A stretch of 64,000 nucleotides of DNA from Siphonodentalium dalli (Eukaryota > Mollusca > Scaphopoda > Gadilida > Siphonodentaliidae). Where the stretch lies: contig CP136062.1 in the NCBI GenBank assembly GCA_032622095.1, forward strand, positions 134,619,282-134,683,281, in the 5' to 3' direction. This document shows positions 1 through 11,041 of the stretch, one piece after another. Numbering within the stretch: position 1 is the stretch's first letter; each line of letters begins with the position of its first letter. The notes under the pieces were generated by a model. That model did not search any database and had not been told where the DNA came from. It saw nothing but the letters and a program-made list of their open reading frames with translations. Made by a program: the position numbers and the translations under genes.

Positions 1-59
1 CACGAAATACCTATACATACTCTACAAAATCTAAGCATATAAGCAGAGCGAGTTTCAGC

Positions 60-135
60 TGTTTTCTGTGTTTCGCACAGAAGTGAAGCAAACGCTCTTT
101 ATTCAATCCGTATAATAAACAGACTACATTTTGAC
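60..135 (-). repeat. Copy of the shared AATAAAGAGCG repeat core
   Basis: Read on the minus strand, this stretch carries TAGTCTGTTTATTA, then AATAAAGAGCGTTT, then CACTTCTGTGCGA. The same order of words occurs in the dispersed repeats called family A (22.9-38 kb) and family B (37.3-37.8 and 57.2-59.8 kb). Only the core is recognisable here; outside it I find no match to either family. It may be a decayed or truncated member. Confidence 0.5.
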
Positions 136-1092
136 ACCCTTTTTGTTACCAAGTTAAACATTTCAACCTACCTCCGGGTTTAGATCCCGACAACAATCCC
201 AATTCTTGGGATAAATATTCCCTTGCCCCGACGGGCCGACCCTTCGATCTATTGAAAGATTCCAAACAAGGGTTTACTTAAAGCTACTGAAACCGATCAG
301 ACGGTCCCCATATCATAAAGTTACAACAAGAACATTTCTTCAAAATACGCTTTTGTTATCAGAATCGATTAATTACAACAAAATAATGCTAACTGCTGTC
401 AACTATAGTATACAATTTTGGCCGCATTACCACTTGATTTTAGAGTTAAGCATCTTCGTCTGCAATGTTGTCCGAGACCGTCGGTTTGATGACTCTTTTC
501 TGGGCCACAAATAATTACACAATTCAAGAATCAGATATTTAATTTTACCCCCGAAGCCAAAACAAAATAGTAACTTGGGAGCGTTAATTCGGATTATGCA
601 TCTTTAATATGACTAAATAATCCCCAACTAAAGTATTAAATCGAACTGAAAGTACATGTAGGACAATATTAGACCCTTGGTCTAAAACAATAAATTTTAC
701 ATGGAATATTGGTTGGACATTTTAACTATATATAACGTAATTGTATATTTGAGCTATCATAATCTATTTTCTAAGTTTAAAAATTCCAACCGATTTATTG
801 TCAACACTCGATCGGTCTATGACTTGTAGAATCCAATTGTTGAAAATGTTACCAATGTGAGTGAAAGAAAAGCAACGTCCTCTTCCAACTGCCACCTATA
901 TAGCTCGTCCTTGATGAAAGCAACTGATTACCACGGGGCTCATCTAATCTAAATACATATTTCCAACAACCCATAACGCTAAGTATAACATAGGCCAATA
1001 ACGCGAATAACAATCTATATCATAATATCTTTTTTGTTGCAGTTGGCTCACCATACATTACCAGTCGATGTGATGAATTCTACCGGTAAAAC
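136..1092. other. No gene seen; AT-rich unique sequence
   Basis: No long reading frame or repeat structure is visible. The only notable item is positions 293-315, a 23-bp word (CCGATCAG..GGTCCCCATATCA) that recurs with one mismatch at 6369-6391, exactly where the LINE stump at 5.9-6.35 kb gives way to a tandem repeat. Confidence 0.5.
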
Positions 1093-1175
1093 AGTTTGCG
1101 ATTTCAAAACGTGTACCGGTACGGGTAGCTACCCGTACGCGTACCGGTACCCGTACCGGTTTGAAATCGCAAACT
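1093..1175. repeat. Foldback palindrome with 16-bp arms
   Basis: AGTTTGCGATTTCAAA at 1093-1108 is matched by its exact reverse complement at 1160-1175. The interior is itself largely self-complementary and built of GTACCGGTAC/GGGTA words, so the whole 83 bp can fold into one long stem. This is the size and form of a small foldback or MITE remnant. No target-site duplication is evident. Confidence 0.75.
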
Positions 1176-3659
1176 CGCTAATAGCAGACTCCATAATAAC
1201 TGGGCGGTGACTTGGCAAAAAGGTTATCATAACAACACATATTTCGATAACAACATTACCATGATGCATCGATCAGTCACTCAGTGTAATAATTGAACTA
1301 CTTGTCCGTGAACCATAGCGAACAAAGTCAAAGCATTGTATTAACATTAACAGTTTATCAGTGACTGAGTGGAATTGGATGCGTGGTCATCCATCACTTA
1401 ATTTTTATTAGTGGTGCATATTATAGTCCATGCGTATATTACGACACTATCAGTGAGTCGCAGACATTATATATATAAACGGTCAATACAATAGGCCTAC
1501 AATAGCAGACTCCGTAACGGGGCGATGACGTAAGACTTGGATGCTCTTGTGAATTATTGTGGTGTAATCCTCTTGTGTAAGTTGCTGTGTTTTGAAAGTT
1601 CAACATCAACTCATTACGCGTCAACTGCGTCTTGTCTGAACCGACTGCGCGAATACAACTCCAGTCTCCACTGCCACAATCAGTGACAATTCCGATGAAA
1701 ATATCAGTTGATTATAGCCATCGACGGGTTTTCACACAAGAACATCGTGTCCGGTTCACATAGAAACTGAAATCAGACAGTGTCAACATTATTTCAATAT
1801 TGTAGTAGTTTATAAATTAGAAGTCTCGTTTATCCCTAAAGACGAGAGCGAAAATTGACCCGAGGAATTTGATTGTCGATGAGTCTGAATTTAGAGTGTA
1901 CACAGCTAATTACTGGGCGACATGCAGAATAACGCAGCTGAAATGCATTTTACACTGCATGAATACAACCATAACTTGCCACAAATAATATAATAGGTAA
2001 ATAACTGCTGAGTATATTCTTGAGGTTATATCCATTGTTTCGCTTACCTGCATGGTCATATAGATACAGGAACACTCGCTGCATGGCTGGATTTGATTGG
2101 TCAACGATTCTCTACCAAAGCGGGAATCTCTAGCAGATTGATTACATCGTGATGTAAAATTACAACTTTTTGATGCAAAGATATATTACGTAGCATCCTT
2201 CAACAAATTGTAAGAATACGCTATTTTTCACATGCAGTGAGGTGTTTATATAGTCTTTTCTGAGTAAAACAGCTAATTAATTGAAGGGAAAAAAAAGAAT
2301 CGGGGTGTAAATTTGAATGGTGTTGGACCATAACAATGTTATAGGAAGTTGAAATTTTCATGTTCATGCAGATCTCAAAATGTTCTCATATAGGGCCCAA
2401 CGCAGTTGGTTCTGTTTTCCCCTCCGGCGAGTGTCCATAAGACTACTGATCCATTTTCATAATACGCTACCGTCGAGGACTTTGAGGGAACATTTGAGAA
2501 AGAAAAAATCAAATCCCACCCAAGGGGGGGGGGGGGCGTGCAAATGGCTAATGACGTTCCGTAAAATTGTGAGTTGGTATCACTATCGTATAAGGGGGGT
2601 GCTGTTGGAAGTTCAAAGATGGACACCCCTCCAACGGAGACCATCTTTAGCCAGGTTCCTGATTGTGGGGCGATACAAGGTTGGAATATATACCAACTAT
2701 AAATCAACCCATGCATGGAACAATTTATAGAATAATTAAATTGTATTGCAATCGTCCCTCATGCAGATTTTATAGAACATATATCCATTATTGTACGGCA
2801 TGGCCTTCCTCATTTCCAAAACGCGTGACAGTAATTATTTTGACATCTTGGCGAACAACATTCAAAACACGTAGCATTTTCTATTTTCTATCTGCGCAGG
2901 ATATGGTGCTGTTTAACCCGTTCTATACTAAATATTCATTGATGAGTAGTTATCCCTTAGGAAATGTTCAGATAATATGTACCGTTTACACAAGCTGCGC
3001 TGTCCGCCGATTATCAACCAAAGTAGGTCACACTTTACCCAGCAAAAGTTAACGTAGACCGTTTACACACCAATTGACGAGAAGTTCCATTAAGATATGT
3101 TCAGATAAGTTGAACTCATCATCTGAACATTTCCCACCATGCAATTAAAAGGAACCCTTCTGCACTTGTGTTATCTTTTCGTTAGTACGTCGTCTACTTG
3201 CATGTCTCGAACACACCGCCATATACGATCAATGGACTATTCAATGTATTCTTTCGTAACGAAATTGGAGAATCCATTTAGCAAAGCAAGGGTTAAGATG
3301 TGCAAACAGTTGGCATTTGGATGCCGTCACCCAGCGAGCCTTTTTCTTGATACGTGATATAATCGATCGTATTCACAGACTCGCGCGTCAACTTGAACTG
3401 CGCCGACCATACGTGTGACAGCGATGACAGCGTTCATACCATTACCTGTCAAGATACGGGGTTGGAGATAATCATGTCATGTTATTCTATAAAGTCGTGA
3501 ACTTCAGCCTTAATTAACACTCCCTTGATCATACCCGTGTGGATATCATTATGGGTGTCACTTCCGGGCCCGGGCGAACATGGTGCTAGTTTTGTCGCAA
3601 CATATCTCCTAGCAGGTCGTGACATAGGTCGTCTAGGTTCGGTTTCAAATTCACACGCA
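1176..3659. other. No gene seen
   Basis: Open frames here are short and mutually overlapping on both strands, with no recognisable domain. A 13-bp word AATAGCAGACTCC followed by similar sequence occurs at 1180 and 1501 (offset 321). A G-run of 13 lies near 2524-2536. The frames at 2375-3052 look like chance frames. Confidence 0.5.
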
Positions 3660-3745
3660 ACAACGTCATTCTCAACGAGTGGGCCATTTCCGCTTCGCTA
3701 GGAAATAACCTCTTCCATAAAAAGACGGCATATGTCTGCCGGACT
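3660..3745 (+). repeat. Left arm of a diverged inverted repeat
   Basis: The stretch around CATTTCCGCTTCGCTAGG and AATAACCTCTTCC is matched in reverse complement at 4985-5065, where GGAAGAGGTTATTTC is followed by GCGAAGCGGAAATGG. The core match is about 38 bp with one or two mismatches, with weaker similarity beyond it on both sides. The spacer is about 1.2 kb. It may be the terminal repeats of an old DNA transposon; no transposase frame lies between the arms. Confidence 0.65.
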
Positions 3746-4984
3746 ATTTCAATCACGTGATGGATAATGTGCGTACTATCGGGAAATATCTCTATTGACT
3801 AGGAGACTCGTCTGTAAAAATTGATCTCTAATTATTGCTATGTATTATCCATGGTCAAGTTTGGTACTACCCAGTGGAAAAGCAGACATTAATCCTAAAA
3901 TGTACACGTCCCTAGATCTGTGTTCTGTGATTCAGTTTTCATTTTTTATAGAACGATGCATGCGGCTTTCCCAAGACGACGAACAAATCGTTTCCAAACA
4001 TGGAGTGCATGTCTGGCGTAGTAAACGTAGTATTTAGTGGTAATTATAAAAAACAACAAAATGCGAAAGAATAATCCGTAATAAATATCGTTGACTGATA
4101 AAAACTTGAAGATGAAGTCTACTTAATTGCGATGAGTATAATGCATAACGAATGTGTCGCCTGCATTATGCATTCAGCTATAACATTATGTTGTGTTTCG
4201 CTATCGTGGGATTATAAGCCTTGTAACTGGTTCGCGATTTTCAAGATGGCCGATGGTTCCATATGGTCCGATTCCTAGAATTTTACCCAACCCACATGTA
4301 AAAGGTCAAAGTTAAGAAGGAGCATCCATTTGTAAACATTCGACAGCTGAGTGCGAGCATTTTTTTATCAGCATTTTATGGCTTAATTTCTGTTATTCTG
4401 AATGCAACTACGGGTTTAAGAATTGTTTTGTGGCCATGTCATCTACAGAGTTAGGATCTGGTGACGATGCGGACATTCAGACGTTTAAGCGATGGACGCC
4501 CTCTTTTGTCAACGAACGTCCCATAATTTACTGATAAATAGCGAGTATTTGCGATAAAAAAAAAAACGCAAAAACATATACGTGATACACTCACTCAATC
4601 CATCTACTGCGTGAAACCTGCGTATTGTATGTATCCAGGGTGATCGTTTAATTAGTTTTATGAAGTTGTCGCACCTGCGATTCGGTAACGAACTGTTCCC
4701 ATTTTATTTTGGGAATTCCCGGACTGGAGCCATATGCTAAAAAATAGATGCTACTTCATAACTTTGACCTCCGGAGACCAAATGGCGGATTCACCGCGAG
4801 TTAGTGATCTCACTTATTGTCATAATATCATTGACCTCTATATATATGACATATATCGGCTTTTCAAAGAGAGTGGGTACGGTACTGTCATACAGTGAAC
4901 ACATTCTACTCCGCACACATATATGACCAACAAGTCAAGGTGATAGACTTGTTACCAGGGCCGTGTATTGTATTGTAGCGTTGC
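3746..4984. other. Interior of the 3.7/5.0 kb inverted repeat; no gene seen
   Basis: AT-rich with short frames only. A 65-residue frame at 3840-4037 has no recognisable motif and is not called. Confidence 0.45.
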
Positions 4985-5065
4985 ACGAATATGGTGTCTA
5001 TTTTTGGAAGAGGTTATTTCATAGCGAAGCGGAAATGGCTGAGTCGTTTAGAATCACCACAACGT
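4985..5065 (-). repeat. Right arm of the diverged inverted repeat
   Basis: Reverse-complement partner of 3660-3745. Best-matching part is 5008-5042 (GGAAGAGGTTATTTC, GCGAAGCGGAAATGG). Confidence 0.65.
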
Positions 5066-5917
5066 ATTATACACCAAGAGTCGATTGTGTACATAATCAT
5101 TAACAATTTTAAATTATGGCGTCGATGTATACTTTGAAGTGAGAAAATTGCTTCAAATCAAATCATTAACATGCACTCCACGGTTGGTGATTATCGGCAT
5201 ACGATAGGGGAACACTCCGACGTTCGTACTCAGATTTCACCAATTTTCGTACCTTGCTTGCCTGTACCAAGTTTCACGGGAAAATGACCAATTTGATTCT
5301 ATTTGTCGTTATATATATTTATTACTCCATTTGTTATTCCTTTTCATAAAAATAAAATAAAACAAGCCGAAAATTATATGTTTAAAATGTCTTAAGCATG
5401 ATATTGTCGATAAGTTGTTATCAGAGTACGTTATACTTGAAATAGTTACGTTACGCACACGGTATTAGCAAATGTGACTCTTTCACATTGGTCGGTATAC
5501 ACAATATTTTTTTTTCGGACCGTGTTTTCGTAAACAAAGCCATGTGAATATCGACCAATCAGAAAGAGGGCATTATTTTGCCACGATTAATGGTGAATCG
5601 GCCCACTGCATGTTTATGCTTAGATTAGAAAGATTTCTAACACTTGAACGTATAAAACAGGTTTATATCGGCATTCTACAGCACTTTACATGGTAAGGAG
5701 GGTTTCTATAACTTTTGGAAGTAGCAATATACGCGACAATACCGTTTATCCGACCAAAATCGGTGCAGTGAGTCAGAAAATCGGCGCTATTCCGTACCGA
5801 ATTAATGCCCCCCCCCCTAGGCATATATATATGAGGTATATATTTCAATATGTTGTTGCTACAAGTTCCCCGTGGGTATAGGCTATAGACTGTAGGTCTA
5901 TGTGTATTTATATTTAA
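5066..5917. other. No gene seen
   Basis: AT-rich sequence with a C-run at about 5809-5817. The small frames at 5663-5881 overlap on both strands and show no motif. Confidence 0.45.
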
Positions 5918-6350
5918 AGGTACAAAACATTCGAGAGCATCCTCCTAAACAGATTTCTAGGTGATAAGTGTCTTGATGATTTCCCTAACGCACTTCAACA
6001 CGGATTTCAGAAAAACGTTAGCTGTGTGATGACATCATTTATTCTGCAGGAGTCAATAAGCTACGCCGCTGACATGAACTCTCGTGCATATGTGTGCTTT
6101 CTTGATAGTCAGAAAGCTTTTGACCGAGTCTGGCATCAAGGCCTCTTGGTGAAACTCAATGAACTCGGCTTTAAAGGCAAAATTCTACGCATTGTCTCCA
6201 ACATGCACTATAACTGCACGAGTCGAGTGATGTATAATGGCACATTATCAAAACCAGTGGATATTCTGCAAGGAACAAGACAAGGGGCAGTGACTTCCCC
6301 TTTTTTCTACCTTGTATTTATCAACGACTTGCTAGCGCGTCTCAGTTCAA
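5918..6350 (+). pseudogene. Non-LTR retrotransposon reverse transcriptase fragment (truncated)
   Basis: An open frame running from 5918 without a stop encodes the central palm of a LINE reverse transcriptase, the enzyme that copies element RNA into DNA at a nicked target. Seen in order: a QHGFQKNVSC finger motif, then VCFLDSQKAFDRVWH (motif A, with the first catalytic Asp), then LQGTRQGAVTSPFFYLVFIND (motif B). The sequence leaves RT homology after LLARLSS, before the YXDD box of motif C, and passes into the tandem repeat that follows. Upstream endonuclease and downstream thumb are absent. The frame continues to a stop at 6604 but the last ~85 residues are repeat-derived. A stop at 5915-5917 and the missing second catalytic Asp pair make this a dead stump. 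Clade (CR1, jockey and similar) is not assigned. Confidence 0.9.
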
Positions 6351-6359
6351 CGAACGAAG

Positions 6360-8030
6360 GATCTCAATCCGATCAGAGGGTCCCCATATCATCAAGATAT
6401 ATATATAATCATCCCCATAATATGAGGAATATAATGGTGTGGTTTAACTATGTCAAAAGTCGCACCGTTCGCGTCAGTGATAACTGGAAGGGGAGAGGGG
6501 CACCAAAATTTATCAAAATAATTTTAGCGCCAAATTCCACCAAAGTGATGCACATTCTTCTGAGATCTTCTCCACGATACAAGGAATCTTATTGTGTGAT
6601 TTAAAGACGCCAAATTTGTGTCGTTGGGATGAGAGATTTGGGGGCGGGCGGTGGGGGTACTAACTCTGATAAGAATTGGTTTAGTCGCCGATTGCCACGA
6701 AACTTATAAAATTCATCCCCATGGTATGAGGTGTCTAATGGCGTGGCTTAAAGCTGTCAACAGTGGCGTCATTCGAGTCAGGGGTGCACTGAAAGGGAGA
6801 GGGGCACCAAAATTGATACACAATATTTTTAGCGCCAATGTCCACCAAATTGATGCACATTCTCATGATATGAGGAATCTAATCGTGTGATTTTAAAGAC
6901 GTCATATTGGTGCTGCTTTGGTGAGAGATGTGGGTGGGGTTAAATTTTATAAAAATTTGTTTAGTCGCGGATTAGCACCAAACTTACAAATAATAATCTC
7001 CATGATATCAGGAGTCTAATTGTGTGGTTTAAAGATGTCAAACGTGGGGCCATTCGAGACAGGGGTGCCTAGAGGGTGAGAGGGACACAAACATTGATAA
7101 ACAATAGCCTATGTTTAGCGGCGATTTCCACCTGATTGATACATATTCTTCTACGTGATACGAATAATCTAATCGTGTGGTTTAAATGCGCCAAATTGGT
7201 GCCTTTTGGGTGAGAGATATGCGATGGTGGCCCTAAATTTGTATACTCGCCAATTTTCATAAATTTTATATATATTCATCTCTATAATGAGTCTAAGTGT
7301 GTGGTTTAACTATGTCAAAAGTGGCGCCGCTTGAATCCGAAATAGGGATGGGAGGGTCACCAAAAACTTATAAAAATATGTTTAGTGCCAATTACCATCA
7401 AACTCATACACGTTCTTCTCAAATGATGCAATGAATCAAATATTTGCGAATATCTGTCTGTGTTCTATATATAACTTTAAGGGTACAATCGAGATGGCAC
7501 CAAGGCGGTCTAACAGGGGTAACTTTTACGAGTAAGATAATGGTGCGGGTTAAAATTTTCTAAAGTGACGTTGTGTCAGGGGAGGTGTTATTTTTAGCAC
7601 AGATTTCGATCAAATTTATATATTATTCTTTTCCGTGATACGAGGAATGAAAACGTGTGATTTAAAGACGCGAAATTGGTGCCGTTTGGGTGAGAGATGG
7701 GGGTAATAACTATGATAAGAATTTGTTTAGTTGCCGATTACCACCAAACTTATATATAATCATCTATATAATGCATGCATGAGTCTAATAGACGTGGTTT
7801 AAATATGACAAAAATTGGCGCGGTTCAAGTCATGCATGAGGGGACTTGCACCAAAGTTGATACAAATATATTTAGCACTGATTCCACCAAATTCATGCAC
7901 GTTCTTCTCTAATGATATGATGAATTAAATCACATTTGGGGTCGTTTGGGTCATGGATGCCGAGAGGAGATTCACTAACATTTATAAGATTGTTCAATTC
8001 GCCAATATCCAACTAAGTTATATATAGTCA
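6360..8030 (+). repeat. Degenerate tandem repeat, period about 275-310 bp with ~150-bp half-units
   Basis: Two phrases recur: 'caccaaaa-ttgata' followed by 'tttagcgcc' (near 6499, 6805, 7083, 7358, 7849), and 'gatatgaggaatctaat' followed by 'gtgtggtttaaa' (near 6420, 6725, 6870, 7000, 7150, 7640, 7780). Spacing of the first phrase starts at 306 and drifts. The second phrase appears about twice per unit, suggesting an original dimer. Copies are perhaps 75-85 percent alike by eye. The array abuts the LINE stump directly. Confidence 0.8.
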
Positions 8031-8836
8031 TCTCCCAGGCCACCTCCATGTCATTCTAAGGAGTTTTTAGCATTCCAATTTCACAATCTCGACAAATGGT
8101 GACCGAATTAAGTCACTTGAACAATTATATCTTCTCAATTGTCATATTTATATGGGGATGGAAATCAGGGCATTCCTATAATGATCTAGCAACACAGATA
8201 CATAGAAGAAAGCATTAAAAGTATATTTATATCAATCAATTTAAGAGATACATATATTCATTCAAACTGAGGGATCTTGGATCGTCAGAGGATTGCATAT
8301 TAGAATGGCTCATGTATATATTATAACACGATTGAGTCTGTCCCATTCAATATAGTTTCCACAAAAAAAGTTACAATTGCCAAGAGATATGGAAATGTAG
8401 AGCAGGCCTGTTCAAAAATAGTGGTCACAGTGTGCAGTCAAATATGGTTACTAATAAAGGAAAACGCAGTCCGTAGCACATGACTTTCAGGATCATCCAA
8501 TATTGACATCTGACAAGGGTATATCTGCCCGATACAGAGGATTTCTTTCATTTTTTAGAACAGACTCATCGCCTAACATAAACAACTCAAAATCTCGCTG
8601 TGTCGGGCACATGTAGCTGCTATACAATGTACATGCATAACATCAATTCTTTTAAACTGAAAATGATTAGCCAGTATATAGCACCAGAACAGAGGAGCGC
8701 CTGGACATATCTTTAAAACATCCGAATCTTCATGAAGATATGATAAACCAGATTGATTGATTGGTACATCTCTATGTAAAACACAATTGTCGTCTTTAAT
8801 TTTTTCGAACTAATGTGTTTATGATGTTCATGTTTC
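8031..8836. other. No gene seen
   Basis: AT-rich, no repeats or long frames recognised up to the left target-site duplication of the zinc-finger-bearing element. Confidence 0.45.
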
Positions 8837-8841
8837 ATGCT
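8837..8841 (+). repeat. Left target-site duplication ATGCT
   Basis: ATGCT immediately precedes the left terminal inverted repeat and recurs directly after the right one (12788-12792). A 5-bp direct repeat at both exact TIR edges is the footprint expected from a staggered-cut insertion. Confidence 0.7.
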
Positions 8842-9570
8842 CACACTCAGTAATCGAATTTCCAAAGATCGGAGATAATTCCGGTTCCCGGTGGAAACGC
8901 GTCCGGTTCCCGGTGGAGATTTCGTTTTTTTATATACCAAGCAGACGAAATGTCATACTCAAGAAGGTAAGTAGCATTATTTCTTAGCTCCGACCAATTT
9001 ATTCTAGTAAAACGAATGTCATAGAAATCATTCGTCAAATTCCCATCGGAATCTGAAGTTTGAAATCATATGAACATAACGATACAAAATCGCAATCGCC
9101 GATGTTCCTATTGCTTTATGTGTCAACCGTCGCCTATTTTCGGTCTGTATTTGTATCTCTCGCAACAATAAGGATGTCAAACCGGTCCCGTGGTGACTTC
9201 CACCACTTTGAGCTATAATAAATGCAACCACATTGCTCTCAAAACAAACAAAAAGCATATTTGTCACTTTTCAAAATTCATTTTTGATGAAAAAATTGGC
9301 AACGCATTTATCGGGAAATGACAACTCCATCAATCGGATCGACAATATGACAGTTCTCAGATACGTATCCATTTATCCATCGATCGTGCCCTCAGACTTG
9401 CGCAACTTGGTGAATATGTGTTATTACTATTGTGTGTCCACACACTATCATGTTTTGAGGCGATCTTTTGTTTCTGATAAGTATTGCGTCGAATCATAGA
9501 TGACGAGACGCAATGCCCGTTAGAAACAGAAGTAAACCTTATAATGGTAGTTAATACATTATCGTGAATG
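8842..9570 (+). repeat. Left terminal inverted repeat (729 bp)
   Basis: Homologous along its length to the reverse complement of 12054-12787; similarity stops abruptly after CATTATCGTGAATG. Two direct copies of CCGGTTCCCGGTGGA sit near 8881 and 8903, conserved in the other arm, and could be protein-binding sites. A consensus splice donor, AAG followed by GTAAGT, lies at about 8966-8974 reading inward. In the right arm the corresponding bases read AAG/ATAAGT, so that donor is destroyed there. An acceptor-like CTTCTTCTGTTTCAG follows just inside this arm at 9671. Confidence 0.85.
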
Positions 9571-9685
9571 GACATATTTTGGTCTGGTTTATTAAGACGA
9601 GTTTGGAACGATAAAAAATCATTTGTTTGTGAATTGATATCATTTTTATGTTATTTCTTCTTCTGTTTCAGTGCTCGTAAATAGA

Positions 9686-9832
9686 GGATCTCACATGAGT
9701 TACTATTTTATACGGAATTTAACAACCGAGTTCACTAAATTCGATTTGAGCCGAGGTTTACCGAGGCTCAAATAGAATTTAGAGGACGATGTTGATAAAT
9801 TACGTATAAAATAGGACGAGTGTGAGATACCT
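9686..9832. mobile_element. Foldback/MITE-like palindrome inside the element
   Basis: The left half (ATCTCACATGAGTTACTATT, GTATAAAAT-type words) pairs with the right half (ATTTTATAC.. to GTGTGAGAT) around a short centre near 9757. Arms of about 65 bp match imperfectly: TCTCAC, TACTATTTTATACG, GAATTTA, GATTTGAGCC on the left each have partners on the right. The form is that of a MITE nested in the larger element, or of a transcript hairpin. Confidence 0.65.
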
Positions 9833-9916
9833 TTTATCACATGATCAAATAAACCCGAAGCAACGCGCAATATTCATCGAAAACAACAATCATAAACTAC
9901 AGCGATCGCAAGTTAT

Positions 9917-10288
9917 TTGAAGAACGCCGTGACGTCATCGCACGCGCTGATATTAAACGTGTCTATTACCGATAATTATGAAACTGCTTTTATGGCCAAA
10001 TTATGTGATAAAAGGAAGTATTCCTTTGCCGTGCCTGGTTGGTATAAAACAAAAAAGAGTCGACCGACAATCCCGAGGACAGCACACGCACCGGAAACGT
10101 CGCCGGCGACTGTGGCAACCTCTGATCTTCTGGAAACTCCACAGTGTAGTGAACATCAACCGACTGTTACATCCCACGCTCCCACAAAGCCAAAAGTACA
10201 ACATAACAAAACCAGGAAGAGGAGTGTTACCAGTTCGACAACACCACAGGACCGACGAATAATACGAATCTTTTCAGTTTCTAAATGA
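9917..10288 (+). CDS. Possible Thr/Pro/Ser-rich open frame, unrecognised
   Basis: A 123-codon frame beginning MKNAVTSSHALILNVS. The second half is rich in Thr, Pro, Ser and Lys/Arg, with no fold or motif I recognise and no transmembrane segment. It lies between the two inverted repeats, on the strand opposite to the zinc-finger exon. Frames of 60-95 codons exist in other phases over the same bases, so this may be chance. It is listed because an acceptor-like site at 9671 and a donor-like site in the left arm could place it in a spliced inward transcript. Confidence 0.2.
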   Translation: MKNAVTSSHALILNVSITDNYETAFMAKLCDKRKYSFAVPGWYKTKKSRPTIPRTAHAPETSPATVATSDLLETPQCSEHQPTVTSHAPTKPKVQHNKTRKRSVTSSTTPQDRRIIRIFSVSK

Positions 10289-11041
10289 TTGACACGCTTA
10301 TGTTCTGTTATGTTACAAAACACAATATACGAGTATATCAAATTGATGTATTATGAGTTGGCGTATCGGTCAAGTCCCTTCACCCCCGTTCTGTGGGATA
10401 CCGGGGTCCTGGAGAATACACCTGCAACCGGGACAAGTTGGGTGATTACATAATGAACAGGTTGCGATTTTGAAACCTGAAACTTGTAACGTGTGTTGAT
10501 GTATGAATCAAATGCGGTCACATGACGACATCTGTGATTATTGAAACAAATAAATCATAACCGATGGCAGTTAATGCATTGTGCAATGCATCATTCTGGT
10601 GTTAAATAAAAAAAAGATTCACATATCACATGCTAATACAACTTTGGTACAACAGTGCTAGTTTGGTAGGATTTAGTTATTGCATGTATATTTATGATTG
10701 AGAGATAATTGTATGCTCTATTCGTCGGAGAACTCCATCCATACAAAGCTACCTCGCAGTCAGGATTACACCCGTTACAAGTTCACAAATCGCAACCTCT
10801 TCAATTTGTTTTTAAAATCGTCGGGTTTCGAATAAAAAACTGTCCTTACAACAGGACATGCATTGTCAAAAATAATGACTAGCTTCCCACTGTGACCCTC
10901 TCCCTCTGACCATGCATGGAAGTAATAACTGACTTGTACTACAATAAAAATAAATCTTCCTCTTGAGACAAAAACAACTTAACAAAAAGTATGTTTCTGA
11001 CATAAAATAAAAAAATATACATGCATATATACATATAATAA

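Noticed and set aside
2380-3052. Overlapping 113-129 codon frames as genes
   Set aside because: Frames on both strands cover the same bases, no motif, and no splice or codon evidence favours any of them.
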